DNA from: Verrucomicrobiota bacterium
GTDB taxonomy: Bacteria > Verrucomicrobiota > Verrucomicrobiia > Limisphaerales > UBA9464
Length of the DNA: 64,000 nt
Direction: 5' to 3'
Assembly (NCBI GenBank): GCA_017309115.1
Contig: JAFLEF010000021.1
Location: forward strand, 46,807-110,806
Shown here: one piece after another, positions 30,548-38,624 of the stretch
How the letters are laid out: every line of letters starts with the position of its first letter
Position numbering within the stretch: position 1 is the first letter of the stretch
Notes under the pieces: generated by a model
Seen by the model: only the letters and a program-made list of their open reading frames with translations
Database searches by the model: none
Told to the model about the DNA's origin: nothing
Translations under genes and position numbers: made by a program

Positions 30548-30554
30548 CGGTCCG

Positions 30555-30586
30555 GTTTTACCACAGGTTTTCCGGGATGCTCGTGC
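30555..30586 (-). promoter_or_regulatory. Late-promoter-like motif A
   Basis: Reading leftwards: GCACGAGCATCC, 11 bases, then TGGTAAAAC (an extended -10-like TGN element), then 7 bases to the ATG at 30547. It has the same layout and spacing as the motifs at 35376-35407, 43733-43764 and 49767-49798. The very short distance to the start codon suggests leaderless mRNA. Confidence 0.65.
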
Positions 30587-30599
30587 GGGGGGAACGGAA

Positions 30600-30700
30600 G
30601 GGTAAGGGGTAAGGGGCAAGCGGTAAGGGGTAAACGCATCCCGCCTGCTCGACTGCTTCGAGCGCTGCTGTTTTCTTACCGCTTGCCGCTTGCCGCTTAG
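30600..30700. repeat. Inverted pair of type 3 heptad arrays
   Basis: GGGGTAA/GGGGCAA/GCGGTAA units at 30600-30634 face TTACCGC/TTGCCGC units at 30674-30700 across a ~40-base spacer, so the transcript could fold into a long hairpin. The left edge of the right arm contains the TAA stop of the next gene. A near copy with a similar spacer lies at 43782-43871. Confidence 0.85.
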
Positions 30701-31527
30701 CTGGCCCTCAGCAGGCCGTCAGCGAGCTGGAGTCCGAGGGATTGCAGGGCTTGGGCGAGGAACGGGCTGAGTTCGGGCGCGGGGACTTGGGCGGGGAATT
30801 CTTCGGGGGTCTGCGGCGGGACGCGTTCGCCGGGTTCAATGACGCCGAGGCGCTCGGCTTCGCGGCGGCCGATGCGGCGGGTGCCCATGCCGCTGTTGAA
30901 ATCGAACGGAGGGTGGGGGACGCCGAAGCGCGAGAGCTTTTCCCACACGGGATCGCTGACGGGGGCGATCATGCGGTCGTCGTACAGCTGGCCGCCGGCT
31001 TCGCGCCAGCGGCGTTGCCAGTAGTTGCGCTCGATCTCGATCAGCTGGTCCTTCCGACGGATGAAGCCGCGCGGGGTGCGGCGGGGTTCGGTGCGGATGA
31101 GCTCCAGGCAGGGGTAGACCAGAATGGCGTCGGGATCGTTCTGCTGGACGTATTGGCCGTAGCCGCGGGCGAGTTTGGTCTCGGTGTCGATGACTAGGTT
31201 GAGCCGCGCGTCGGTGCGCAGATCCGAGATGGTCCCTTCCCGTCCGGCCTCGGGGAGGTAGTTGATCGAGTCGAGCAGTTCCTTCCAACCGGTGCGGACA
31301 CTGGCGGGGTTGGCGTAATCGCCGGGCCCGGAGGAGACGCCGGAGACCAGGCGTTGCACGTCGCGATCGATACGATCGAGGATCTCGGCCTGGGAGACGC
31401 GGGCGAGGACCAAGGCGCGGCGCCGGAGGATGGCGGGGAGGCGCTGCTCCAGCTCGGCATGACCCATCTCGGTGGGCAGCCGGGCGCGGCCCCGGAGGGC
31501 GGAGAGTGCTTCGGAGAAGGGTTTCAC
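30697..31527 (-). CDS. Mu F-like phage head morphogenesis protein
   Basis: 276 residues from a GTG at 31527 overlapping the preceding stop. An N-terminal helical part is followed by the block ILVYPCLELIRTEPRRTPRGF, AGGQLYDDRMIAPVSDPVWEKLSRFGVPHPPFDFNSGMGTRRIGRREAERLGV. The PPFDFNSGM end resembles the HPPY.C.C-type end of Mu gpF/SPP1 gp7-type head proteins. The same block occurs in the GYF_2 fusion at 49849-50556. Its TAA stop is supplied by a heptad unit (GCTAAGC). It probably acts in capsid assembly or as a minor head protein. It is separated from the portal by the fibre block, unlike in Mu. Confidence 0.65.
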   Translation of the reverse strand: MKPFSEALSALRGRARLPTEMGHAELEQRLPAILRRRALVLARVSQAEILDRIDRDVQRLVSGVSSGPGDYANPASVRTGWKELLDSINYLPEAGREGTISDLRTDARLNLVIDTETKLARGYGQYVQQNDPDAILVYPCLELIRTEPRRTPRGFIRRKDQLIEIERNYWQRRWREAGGQLYDDRMIAPVSDPVWEKLSRFGVPHPPFDFNSGMGTRRIGRREAERLGVIEPGERVPPQTPEEFPAQVPAPELSPFLAQALQSLGLQLADGLLRAS

Positions 31528-31790
31528 TTCTCCATTATGATCAAATTGGCTCCGTTCACGAAGTTGGAGCGGAAATACTCCATTGAAGTCTCTGGCGGAT
31601 GACCACCCTTCAACATCGCATTGACTGCCCTAACCGCATCGAGCGCCCCCTGGTCGTAAGCGGCCAGCCTGCCACCTGAAACGGCAGATCCGGAACGTCG
31701 GGAGACTTTGGCGCCGATAGTTACCCCCGATAAGAACGTGGCCAACCCCATCAGGGCCACTATCACTGGTTTGATGATACTTCGTTTCAT
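31524..31790 (-). CDS. Small membrane-anchored phage protein, 88 aa
   Basis: 88 residues: a basic N-terminus and one hydrophobic helix (IIKPVIVALMGLATFLSGVTIGA, about 5-27), then a soluble part ending GHPPETSMEYFRSNFVNGANLIIMEK. It overlaps the F-like gene (GTGA) and starts one base after the stop of the large beta-helix gene. No family recognised. A membrane anchor in this place could serve fibre chaperoning, lysis or exclusion. Confidence 0.5.
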   Translation of the reverse strand: MKRSIIKPVIVALMGLATFLSGVTIGAKVSRRSGSAVSGGRLAAYDQGALDAVRAVNAMLKGGHPPETSMEYFRSNFVNGANLIIMEK

Positions 31791-34700
31791 TCAATTGGGG
31801 ATTCGGAGTACTTTGAAGCCCGTTCCGCCGGAGTCGGCCGCGCCCACCGTCACCGGCTCCAGCGTGGCGTTGTCGACGTCGTACAGGAAAAGGGAGGTCC
31901 TGCCTGCGATGGTCGGCATCACTATGCGGCCAACCTCTGAGCCGTTGAGGGTGGTGTTGTTCGTCGCTCCGAAAAAAGAAATCTGTGTGGCGGCAACAGA
32001 AGCAGACGTTCCACCCCCTAACCAAAGGGCGTTTGCAGTGCTGGTCGTTTGCGCTCCGTAGCCGTAGAACGGGGCATTGGCAATGTTGTAGCTCAACGGC
32101 CCGATCCCAAAAGGCTTGTTCACGGCATCGGTCCCTGAGTCGGTGAACGTAAGCCGGCCCTGGGTACCCAAAATATTGGGCCGCGTGTTCCCAAGGTTGA
32201 TTGAAAACTCCGCAATGGGAGTACCGCCCGATGTCCGCCGAAGAGTGTACCCAGCCGCTCCAGACTCCTGAGTTACGACCATCGGCCCAGTAAAAGTGTC
32301 CCCAGACTTCTTCGCGAATAGACTAACCAGATTGGCGCTCCTGACGTTGGCGACCCAGCGCCCACCTGTATAGCACAGGTCAACAATGTCTCGGTTTGAA
32401 AGTAGGTAGTTCTCGGTGGTGGGACCGTAAATCGAACTGGCGGTGAAGGCTATCGTGGTGTTCGTGTCGTTGGCGATGAGCCGAACCGACCGGCCTTCGA
32501 ATCCTCCCGAGAAGTTGGTAATCAACGTCGCCGCTGTATTCGCAAGCCGGTAAACCTCGCCGATTCCGATGGCCGGGTAAGTCGAATTGACGGCCAATCG
32601 CGGGATGGGCGCATCAGGAGAGTCCGCCGAGCTGTACGTTCCGGTGAGGTTCCCATCCGTCTCGGTGACCCCCTGCAAATGGATCTTCCCGTCGAACCGC
32701 AGGAAGTTCATTGCGTAGGCTTGGGTCGGAACCAGGTTTCCGGTGAATCGGTAGATAGAGAACGGTTGGTTCGAGAAGTTCGCACTGAACGGGGTGGATA
32801 CCGCGAGCCGCGTGTCGCTCTGGGTGTGCAGGATTCGCCGCCACTCCGACCCGACTTTGATCCACCAGTGGGCATCCGCCTCGACTCCGAACACCGTTCC
32901 CGTTCCTGTGATGATCAGCTGGTCTTGGAGGTCGTAGGGATTGGCGCCTGCGGTCCACGATACCGTGCCGGTTCCCGCGGTCACCACCGGCGAGTTGGTG
33001 TTGAACGCCCCGCTCGTGGGGCTGACCGCCGTGACGTAGATCGAGTCAGGATCCGTTTCATGGAACTTTTGAACCCGAACCAACAGGTTTGACCCGCCAG
33101 AAAGAACGCCCTGAAGGTTCACCAGTTGATTAACCGACAACGACTGAGCATGGCGGCAGGAGACGATAAACTGATCGGATGCGCTGGCGAACGTTTGAGT
33201 GGGATCTAGCGAAAATTCGCCAGTCAACTCCTCGGTTTGGGTGTCCCGCATTGAGGAATTCCGGAACACCACATCTCCCGTGGGCCCGCCCACGATTGAG
33301 AAGAACTGTCCTGAGGTTGGATTGACGGACCAAGCGGGCGTGACCGTGAACGAGTTGGTGGTGTGCGCCGTGATCAACCTCGTGTCTCCGGTCGCCGGGA
33401 AGTAGAGAAAGAAATTCTTCCACTGGTTTGCCGTGAAGGTGGTGGACGTCGTCACCGTGGTGGAAGTGGAACCCGACGCGGTGCCAACCGCTTGAGAGTG
33501 GGAACCGACCGCGCCGTAGGTGAGCTGCAGCTGGTTGTTGTTTCCCAGGTCGCAATCCACAAAGTAGTTTCGATCTCCTCCAGACAAGGCAACTCCATTG
33601 AGACCGTTGAATTTCGCCTCGCACCCGATGAACCAATTGTCATTCGGCTGATCGATCACGGGGTTGACGGTGAAGATATCACCACCGGCCAAGACATTCT
33701 GGAGCCGGATTCCATACTGGGAGTTTCCGTTGAACACCGAGTTCACCACCCTGATTTTTGAAGCCCCCACGCGAATGCCGTCTCGGTAGCCAGTTACCCG
33801 GACGTTGGACAGCAGCGTCTCGGCCGCCGTCGATCTGCTCCGTTCCTGCCATGGGCCACTCCAGACGTAACCGCCCGAGTCGGATGAATAGATGCCCCAG
33901 CTATGGATCAAAATGCCGGAACCGCCGTTTCCGGTGGCGTTCGGATACCGGGTGCCGTCGCAGTTGATATTCGAAAGTGTTACCCCGCGAGTTCCTGATA
34001 TCTCGATGGCGATGGCCGATCCGACGTTCCACCCGTACACCGTAGCATTATCGACAACGATACCCTCGCCGCCGTCGATCAGCAGAGCCATTCCGAAATC
34101 CACCGAAGAGGTCATCCGGTCGAACATGAGCTGGCTGAACGAGCTATACATTTCGCCGCAGATCAAAGCCCCGGAGACAGCGTAACTTGGGGCGTTGGTC
34201 CCTGACTTCGGATTGATCACCCGCAACCCATTCACCTTGGTGCCGTGATTGTAGGCCGCCGTGAACGCCACCTGCCCGATGCCGGCGGTATTGCTGTCCA
34301 TTTCCTCAACAGCCAGGTCATTGATGGTCAAATTCCTGTTGTGAAAAAAACCTGGCCCCTGGCCACCGCCAAAGGTGGAGCAGTTACGCACCACCGCATT
34401 GGTGGTGTACCTCATGAAAATGGGGTGGTGCCACGAATTCACAAACCGAACGCCGTCCACGACGACGTTGGTCTTCCCAAATGCCGAGATCCCGTAGAAG
34501 TAGTTGTCGTTTCCACTCGGAGCCGAAAGACGCCCAAGGCCGAGGTCGAATTTGCCCCCTTGGATTTTTGCGCCGTCGCCCAGCTCGATCACCGATGTGT
34601 AGTCTCGCTCGTTTGGCTGGTCGGCCAACCAGGTTGACGCGTAGATTGTGGCGTCGCGATCCAAGGACAGCGTAACCCCGGCGGGGACCGTGAACCGGCT

Positions 34701-35369
34701 GACCTTGAACACCCCGGCGGGGACGCGCAGCTCCTTGGATGGCGAGGCTGAGGCAAACGCGAGGGCGGACGTGAATGAAGTTGTTTCGTCAGTTGTTCCG
34801 TCGCCCTTGGCGCCGTAGTTGCGCACGTCAATGGCCGAGACCTTACCGGCCAAAAGGGTGTCGACGGTGGTCTTCAGATACACCACTGGGTCGTTGGTGC
34901 TGCTGTCGGTCTTGACCAAGCCGCTCGTGCCGACTGCCGCCTTGGGCACATTGGTGGCGTTCCCCAACACCATCGCGGCCGGTGTGTAGGTCAGCGCCGA
35001 GGTGATCCGGCTGTTGATGAGGTAGCTGTTGGTGCCGTCGGGGACGGAGATGACGAAGCCGCGGGAGTCGAGGCGGGAGAAGACGCGGTAGTCGCCGGCC
35101 TGGAGGTTGATCGTGAAGTCGCCGTTGGTGTTCGGGGTCACCCGAAAGTCGCCGCCGGCGATGATGCGCGGGTGGGCGTTGAGCGGGGTGGAGAGCGCTC
35201 GGAACAACACCTCGTTGGTGTACGGGGTGGAGTTTGCGTTCAGGAACTGGCCGTAGAGCTCGGCGCCGAGCAGCTGAGAGCTGAGAGCTGAGAGCTGAGA
35301 GGCCAGCAGGATCCAAAGCAGCTGAGAGCTGAGAGCTGAGAGCTGAGAGAACGGGCGCCGGGCAGTCAC
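31791..35369 (-). CDS. Pectate-lyase-3/parallel beta-helix fibre-like protein with signal-like N-terminus
   Basis: 1192 residues from the GTG at 35369, seven bases after late motif D. Residues 8-35 hold two translated type 2 arrays (SQLSALSSQL) flanking LWILLA, together a signal-peptide-like segment ending LGAELYG. A beta-rich domain to about 110 is shared with the 641-residue fibre. SAIDVRNYGAKGDGTTDETTSF near 180 is the classic start of a pectate-lyase-3 beta-helix, and Asn/Gly-rich rungs continue to about 700. The C-terminal half is Ser/Thr-rich and fibre-like. It could be a tailspike with depolymerase activity, or an exported carbohydrate-binding protein if the N-terminus is a true signal. 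Confidence 0.7.
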   Translation of the reverse strand: MTARRPFSQLSALSSQLLWILLASQLSALSSQLLGAELYGQFLNANSTPYTNEVLFRALSTPLNAHPRIIAGGDFRVTPNTNGDFTINLQAGDYRVFSRLDSRGFVISVPDGTNSYLINSRITSALTYTPAAMVLGNATNVPKAAVGTSGLVKTDSSTNDPVVYLKTTVDTLLAGKVSAIDVRNYGAKGDGTTDETTSFTSALAFASASPSKELRVPAGVFKVSRFTVPAGVTLSLDRDATIYASTWLADQPNERDYTSVIELGDGAKIQGGKFDLGLGRLSAPSGNDNYFYGISAFGKTNVVVDGVRFVNSWHHPIFMRYTTNAVVRNCSTFGGGQGPGFFHNRNLTINDLAVEEMDSNTAGIGQVAFTAAYNHGTKVNGLRVINPKSGTNAPSYAVSGALICGEMYSSFSQLMFDRMTSSVDFGMALLIDGGEGIVVDNATVYGWNVGSAIAIEISGTRGVTLSNINCDGTRYPNATGNGGSGILIHSWGIYSSDSGGYVWSGPWQERSRSTAAETLLSNVRVTGYRDGIRVGASKIRVVNSVFNGNSQYGIRLQNVLAGGDIFTVNPVIDQPNDNWFIGCEAKFNGLNGVALSGGDRNYFVDCDLGNNNQLQLTYGAVGSHSQAVGTASGSTSTTVTTSTTFTANQWKNFFLYFPATGDTRLITAHTTNSFTVTPAWSVNPTSGQFFSIVGGPTGDVVFRNSSMRDTQTEELTGEFSLDPTQTFASASDQFIVSCRHAQSLSVNQLVNLQGVLSGGSNLLVRVQKFHETDPDSIYVTAVSPTSGAFNTNSPVVTAGTGTVSWTAGANPYDLQDQLIITGTGTVFGVEADAHWWIKVGSEWRRILHTQSDTRLAVSTPFSANFSNQPFSIYRFTGNLVPTQAYAMNFLRFDGKIHLQGVTETDGNLTGTYSSADSPDAPIPRLAVNSTYPAIGIGEVYRLANTAATLITNFSGGFEGRSVRLIANDTNTTIAFTASSIYGPTTENYLLSNRDIVDLCYTGGRWVANVRSANLVSLFAKKSGDTFTGPMVVTQESGAAGYTLRRTSGGTPIAEFSINLGNTRPNILGTQGRLTFTDSGTDAVNKPFGIGPLSYNIANAPFYGYGAQTTSTANALWLGGGTSASVAATQISFFGATNNTTLNGSEVGRIVMPTIAGRTSLFLYDVDNATLEPVTVGAADSGGTGFKVLRIPN
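35271..35349. repeat. Two heptad arrays type 2 inside the fibre N-terminus
   Basis: Arrays at 35271-35301 and 35320-35349 (CTGAGAG on plus), 18 bases apart, both translated in frame as SQLSALSSQL. Confidence 0.9.
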
Positions 35370-35375
35370 GGCGGC

Positions 35376-35407
35376 ATCGTTTCACACGATTTTCAGAATG
35401 CCCGTGC
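35376..35407 (-). promoter_or_regulatory. Late-promoter-like motif D
   Basis: Leftward GCACGGGCATTC, 11 bases, TGAAACGAT, then 6 bases to the GTG of the beta-helix gene. The -10-like half deviates most from the other three copies. Confidence 0.6.
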
Positions 35408-35484
35408 GGGACGCACGAGATGCGGCTGCGCGGAGCGTCGCCCTACCGGTTTTACCTCTCAGCTCTCAGCTCTCAGCTCTCAGC
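35408..35484. repeat. REP-like segment plus heptad array type 2 in reversed orientation
   Basis: A GC-rich segment (35408-35455, CACGAGATGCGGCTGCGC..) is followed by four CTCTCAG units (35456-35484). This array is the only type 2 copy whose stop-containing strand runs with the late genes. It sits 4 bases after the stop of the cytochrome gene and before late motif D. Confidence 0.75.
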
Positions 35485-35488
35485 TTCC

Positions 35489-37441
35489 TCAATGAAACAG
35501 ATTCGTCTTTAGGGAGCCCACTCGGTTCACGATGTTGGTGTCGACGCCGAGGGTCGGGAGCCAAACCAGGTTGTACGCGAGGAGATTCGACATGCTCTGG
35601 AATTTCACGGAGTCGACGTCCAGCTGGGAGCGGCTGAAGGTCTCGGCGTGGCGGAGCCAGGGGACCATAACGGCTTCGGCGACGGCGCGGCGGAGTTCGA
35701 CGGGGATCAGGGCGTAGCGGGCGCCGAGGTATTGATTGGCCAGGCGCCATTGGTCGGCTTTGGTGGGGTGCCAGCTGTGGGTGGTGCCAATGGGGATGCC
35801 GTTCACGCCCACTTCGGTACCTTTGATCACGTTCAACACCAAGGTGCCGTAGGTGACGAAGTTGGTGGGGTTGCGCCAGGTGTCTTGATTGAGGGCGTGT
35901 TGGTAGCCCCAGTCGATCGGGACGATGGAGCCGTTGCGACGGTTGCCGTCGTTGAGGACCAGCTGCAGCTGGTACCATTGCGCAGACTCGGGGGCGAAGG
36001 CCTCGGTCTTGGGAGTGCCGACGACGTGGGGGCCGAGGCGGAAGACTTCGCCGTGGAACCAGCGGCGCTTGCTTTGGGAGGCTCCGTTGGGAACGGCGGG
36101 GAAGATGGTCAGGTTGTCGCCGTACTCTTCCAGGGCCCAGTCCTGCATGATCTCCCAGACCTTCACCACGCGCCAGTGGCGGCGGTCGCGTTCCCATTGC
36201 GCCCAGGTGGCGTAGAGGGGGTCGCTGGTGGCGGGCTTGGCGAGGGGGACGTGTTTGCCGGCGGCGTCCCAGGGGGAGGATTGGCCTTCGAAGTAGGCGG
36301 CGGCGATGGCTCCGGATTTTCCGGCGAGATTGCTGCGGATGGTGGGGTAGATCGTGTGAAACGCGTTGGTGGCGTAGAAGGCGGGGTCCTGATCGAGCGG
36401 ATGAATCTTGGGCAACCACTTGTTCCACGACGGGAATTGAATCCCGAGGGGAATCTCGCGGGCGTTGATGCCGTTGGTGAGGTCGAGGGCGTTGGTGGTG
36501 ATGCCGCTGGGGAAGATGTAGCTGAGCGCGTTGGTGTCATCGTCGAGCACCCAGGCGAGGGTGCCACCGGCGGCCCAGCTGCGCACGGGCAAGGCGTCGA
36601 GACCCGGCGCAGGCTGGTAGGGCGGATTCCAGGGGCGGGCGTTGGCCTCGTAGGGGATGTTGAGGCTGCGGATGTAGGCGGCGAGGTTGGTGCTGGTCTC
36701 GCGGGTGAGGCCGTGGAAAACGCTGCGCTCGATGATGCTCTTGTCGGAGAAGTTGAAGTATTTTAGGTCGCGGCCGGTGCGGTGGTGGCAGTCGGTGCAT
36801 TTGGCGAACAGGTTGGTGCCGCGCTCCATGATGGTGCCGTAGAACCAAGCGTTGGATCCGGCGTTGATCGCGGCGGGATCGGAGGTCAGCGGGGTCCAGA
36901 GAGCGGGATTGTCGGCCGGGAGGGCGCGGAGGCGGTTGGTGGTGCCCTGCCGGATCTGGAGGTCGAGGATGCGGTAGCCGATGGTCTTCTGGTCGGCGTC
37001 GTTGAAGCGGAAGCTGAGGGTGTTGGTGCCGTCGACGAAGTTGGTGGCGGCAACGGTGAAGCGGAGGGTGTCGAAGGCGCTGCCCATGCCGAAGAAGGCA
37101 GCCTCCAGGCGGGGATAGGTGACGTTGTCGTCGGTGAGGGAAACCCAGTCGCCGCCGTTGATCTGGATGCTGGCCTTGCCCTCATACGACAAGTTGTAGG
37201 CCTGGAGGTAGAGGGTGTCGGCGGTGGAACCGTTGGTGACGTAGGCGGTGACGGTGGCGATGGTCCCAGGCTCGCCCAGGACCTCGATCGGCAGCATGGA
37301 GGCGGCGACCTCGGTGCCGTTGGTGGAGGGCGGAGCCACCGGACCTCCCGGGGCAGTCGGGATCGTCAGGCAGATGGCCAATGCTGCTGCGGGGAACAGC
37401 AGCAAGCTGAGTGCTGAGAGCTGAGAGCTGAGAGAACGCAT
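35489..37441 (-). CDS. Secreted mono-heme cytochrome c-like protein in the prophage late region
   Basis: 650 residues. The signal peptide is MRSLSSQLSALSLLLFPAAALA, whose first half is a translated heptad array. Residues ~50-170 form a beta domain (IATVTAYVTNGSTADTLYLQAYN, LSFRFNDADQKTIGYRILDLQI). A single heme motif KCTDCHHRTGRDLKYFNFSD has Cys215, Cys218 and His219, followed by a helix (LAAYIRSLNIPYEANARPWNPPYQPAPG) as in small c-type cytochromes. The remaining ~380 residues are Trp-rich and unassigned. It should be exported and heme-loaded in the periplasm. Such a gene is foreign to phage morphogenesis; it may be cargo for lysogenic conversion. No distal Met ligand is obvious. Confidence 0.7.
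   Translation of the reverse strand: MRSLSSQLSALSLLLFPAAALAICLTIPTAPGGPVAPPSTNGTEVAASMLPIEVLGEPGTIATVTAYVTNGSTADTLYLQAYNLSYEGKASIQINGGDWVSLTDDNVTYPRLEAAFFGMGSAFDTLRFTVAATNFVDGTNTLSFRFNDADQKTIGYRILDLQIRQGTTNRLRALPADNPALWTPLTSDPAAINAGSNAWFYGTIMERGTNLFAKCTDCHHRTGRDLKYFNFSDKSIIERSVFHGLTRETSTNLAAYIRSLNIPYEANARPWNPPYQPAPGLDALPVRSWAAGGTLAWVLDDDTNALSYIFPSGITTNALDLTNGINAREIPLGIQFPSWNKWLPKIHPLDQDPAFYATNAFHTIYPTIRSNLAGKSGAIAAAYFEGQSSPWDAAGKHVPLAKPATSDPLYATWAQWERDRRHWRVVKVWEIMQDWALEEYGDNLTIFPAVPNGASQSKRRWFHGEVFRLGPHVVGTPKTEAFAPESAQWYQLQLVLNDGNRRNGSIVPIDWGYQHALNQDTWRNPTNFVTYGTLVLNVIKGTEVGVNGIPIGTTHSWHPTKADQWRLANQYLGARYALIPVELRRAVAEAVMVPWLRHAETFSRSQLDVDSVKFQSMSNLLAYNLVWLPTLGVDTNIVNRVGSLKTNLFH
37406..37436. 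repeat. Heptad array type 2 inside the cytochrome signal peptide
   Basis: Four CTGAGAG-like units (one CTGAGTG) on plus, forming residues 2-12 of the secreted cytochrome-like protein. Confidence 0.9.
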
Positions 37442-37442
37442 G

Positions 37443-38624
37443 TCAGTAGGCGAAGGCCTTTTGGCCGCCGCCGCTGGCGGCCGTCTGGTCGCGTTGGAGG
37501 GCGCCGATGGAGGAGTACGCGGGTAGGCCTGCGGATGTCGCGGGCGACAGTCGGATCAGGGAGAAATCAAGGGAGCCGGCATCGACGTAGTCTGTCTCGT
37601 CTCCCCCTGTGTCTGTAGTAACAACCCCAAATCCAGTGGCCGAGTTCCAGTCCGTGGCCCCGTTTACGGAGCCGGCTGCGTTGTCACGATACCGATTGTA
37701 AGCTGAGAAAATTGCGACCGACGAGGCGTTTCCGTCGATCGCGTACCCAGAGTTGTCGGTGATGCAGTTCCCGATGATTCGCTGCAAGAGCGTAACGGTC
37801 GAAATGACATCTATCCCGTCACTGCAACCAGTGATGGTGTTGTTGCGGATGTAAGGGCGCCCAGTGGAGGATGTCATTGCTATCCCAACACCGCCGTTTC
37901 CGAGGATCGTGTTGAATGTAACAACGGCTGAATTTGCACAGGTAATACCCGGCGCTGTTGTTGACGTGACCGAAACCCTGCAAGAATCCGCTGTTGCACT
38001 AGCATTTGAGACATTGATGGCTGTTGATCCACCACTTGCCCCTGACAGAATTGCGTCGCAGTTGAACGCCATCGACCCCAGGTTATTCGCTGAGATGGCC
38101 GTAGCTCCACCAGCGGTAGATGTATTCTCACTCCTGACAGCAACCGCGAAACTGTCCGCCGCCAAGGTCAAAACAGCGCCAGAAAGCGCTCCAAGAAGGT
38201 TTAAACTCTCCACCACAATAAACGACCCCGTGACGTTGAGGCGACCGGTGGTGTAAGTGATAGACGGGAAATTTGTGGTAATCAGCCAGCCGTTTCCATT
38301 GGTGCGTCCGGCATACGCCGTCGTTCCGCCGGCAGTCCAACCTCGCACCACCACCGGCGAGGTCGAGCTTCCGCCATTGACCCAGGTGTCTGTGGTTGTC
38401 CCTCGCGAGCTGATCGCTCCAATGATGTTGAAGCGGTCCCCGGCGGCGGCGGTAAAGCTCCCACCCGTCACCATGTAGTCGGTAAACGTCGAAAAGCTCA
38501 TCGCGTTGGCGATTGAGCTGCCGTCGCCGGAGCCGGCGCCAGCGTCGGTCACGTAACGGTCGGTGATTGCCGCAAGCCCGGATACCGCAAGCCAGAGGCT
38601 CAGGATAAAGCTGAAGATTCTCAT
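37443..38624 (-). CDS. Secreted right-handed beta-helix protein
   Basis: 393 residues with a clear Sec signal (MRIFSFILSLWLAVSGLAAI). Then DRYVTDAGAGSGDGSSIANAMSFSTF, a typical entry to secreted beta-helix proteins of the DUF1565 type. A long series of short Ser/Thr/Ala/Asn rungs follows (VSNASATADSCRVSVTSTTAPGITCANS, RPYIRNNTITGCSDGIDVIS). Predicted to bind or cleave polysaccharide outside the cytoplasm. It starts inside the stop of the fibre gene (ATGA overlap) and is followed by the cytochrome-like gene one base later, so the three are co-translated. A signal peptide is unusual for a virion protein. Confidence 0.7.
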   Translation of the reverse strand: MRIFSFILSLWLAVSGLAAITDRYVTDAGAGSGDGSSIANAMSFSTFTDYMVTGGSFTAAAGDRFNIIGAISSRGTTTDTWVNGGSSTSPVVVRGWTAGGTTAYAGRTNGNGWLITTNFPSITYTTGRLNVTGSFIVVESLNLLGALSGAVLTLAADSFAVAVRSENTSTAGGATAISANNLGSMAFNCDAILSGASGGSTAINVSNASATADSCRVSVTSTTAPGITCANSAVVTFNTILGNGGVGIAMTSSTGRPYIRNNTITGCSDGIDVISTVTLLQRIIGNCITDNSGYAIDGNASSVAIFSAYNRYRDNAAGSVNGATDWNSATGFGVVTTDTGGDETDYVDAGSLDFSLIRLSPATSAGLPAYSSIGALQRDQTAASGGGQKAFAY

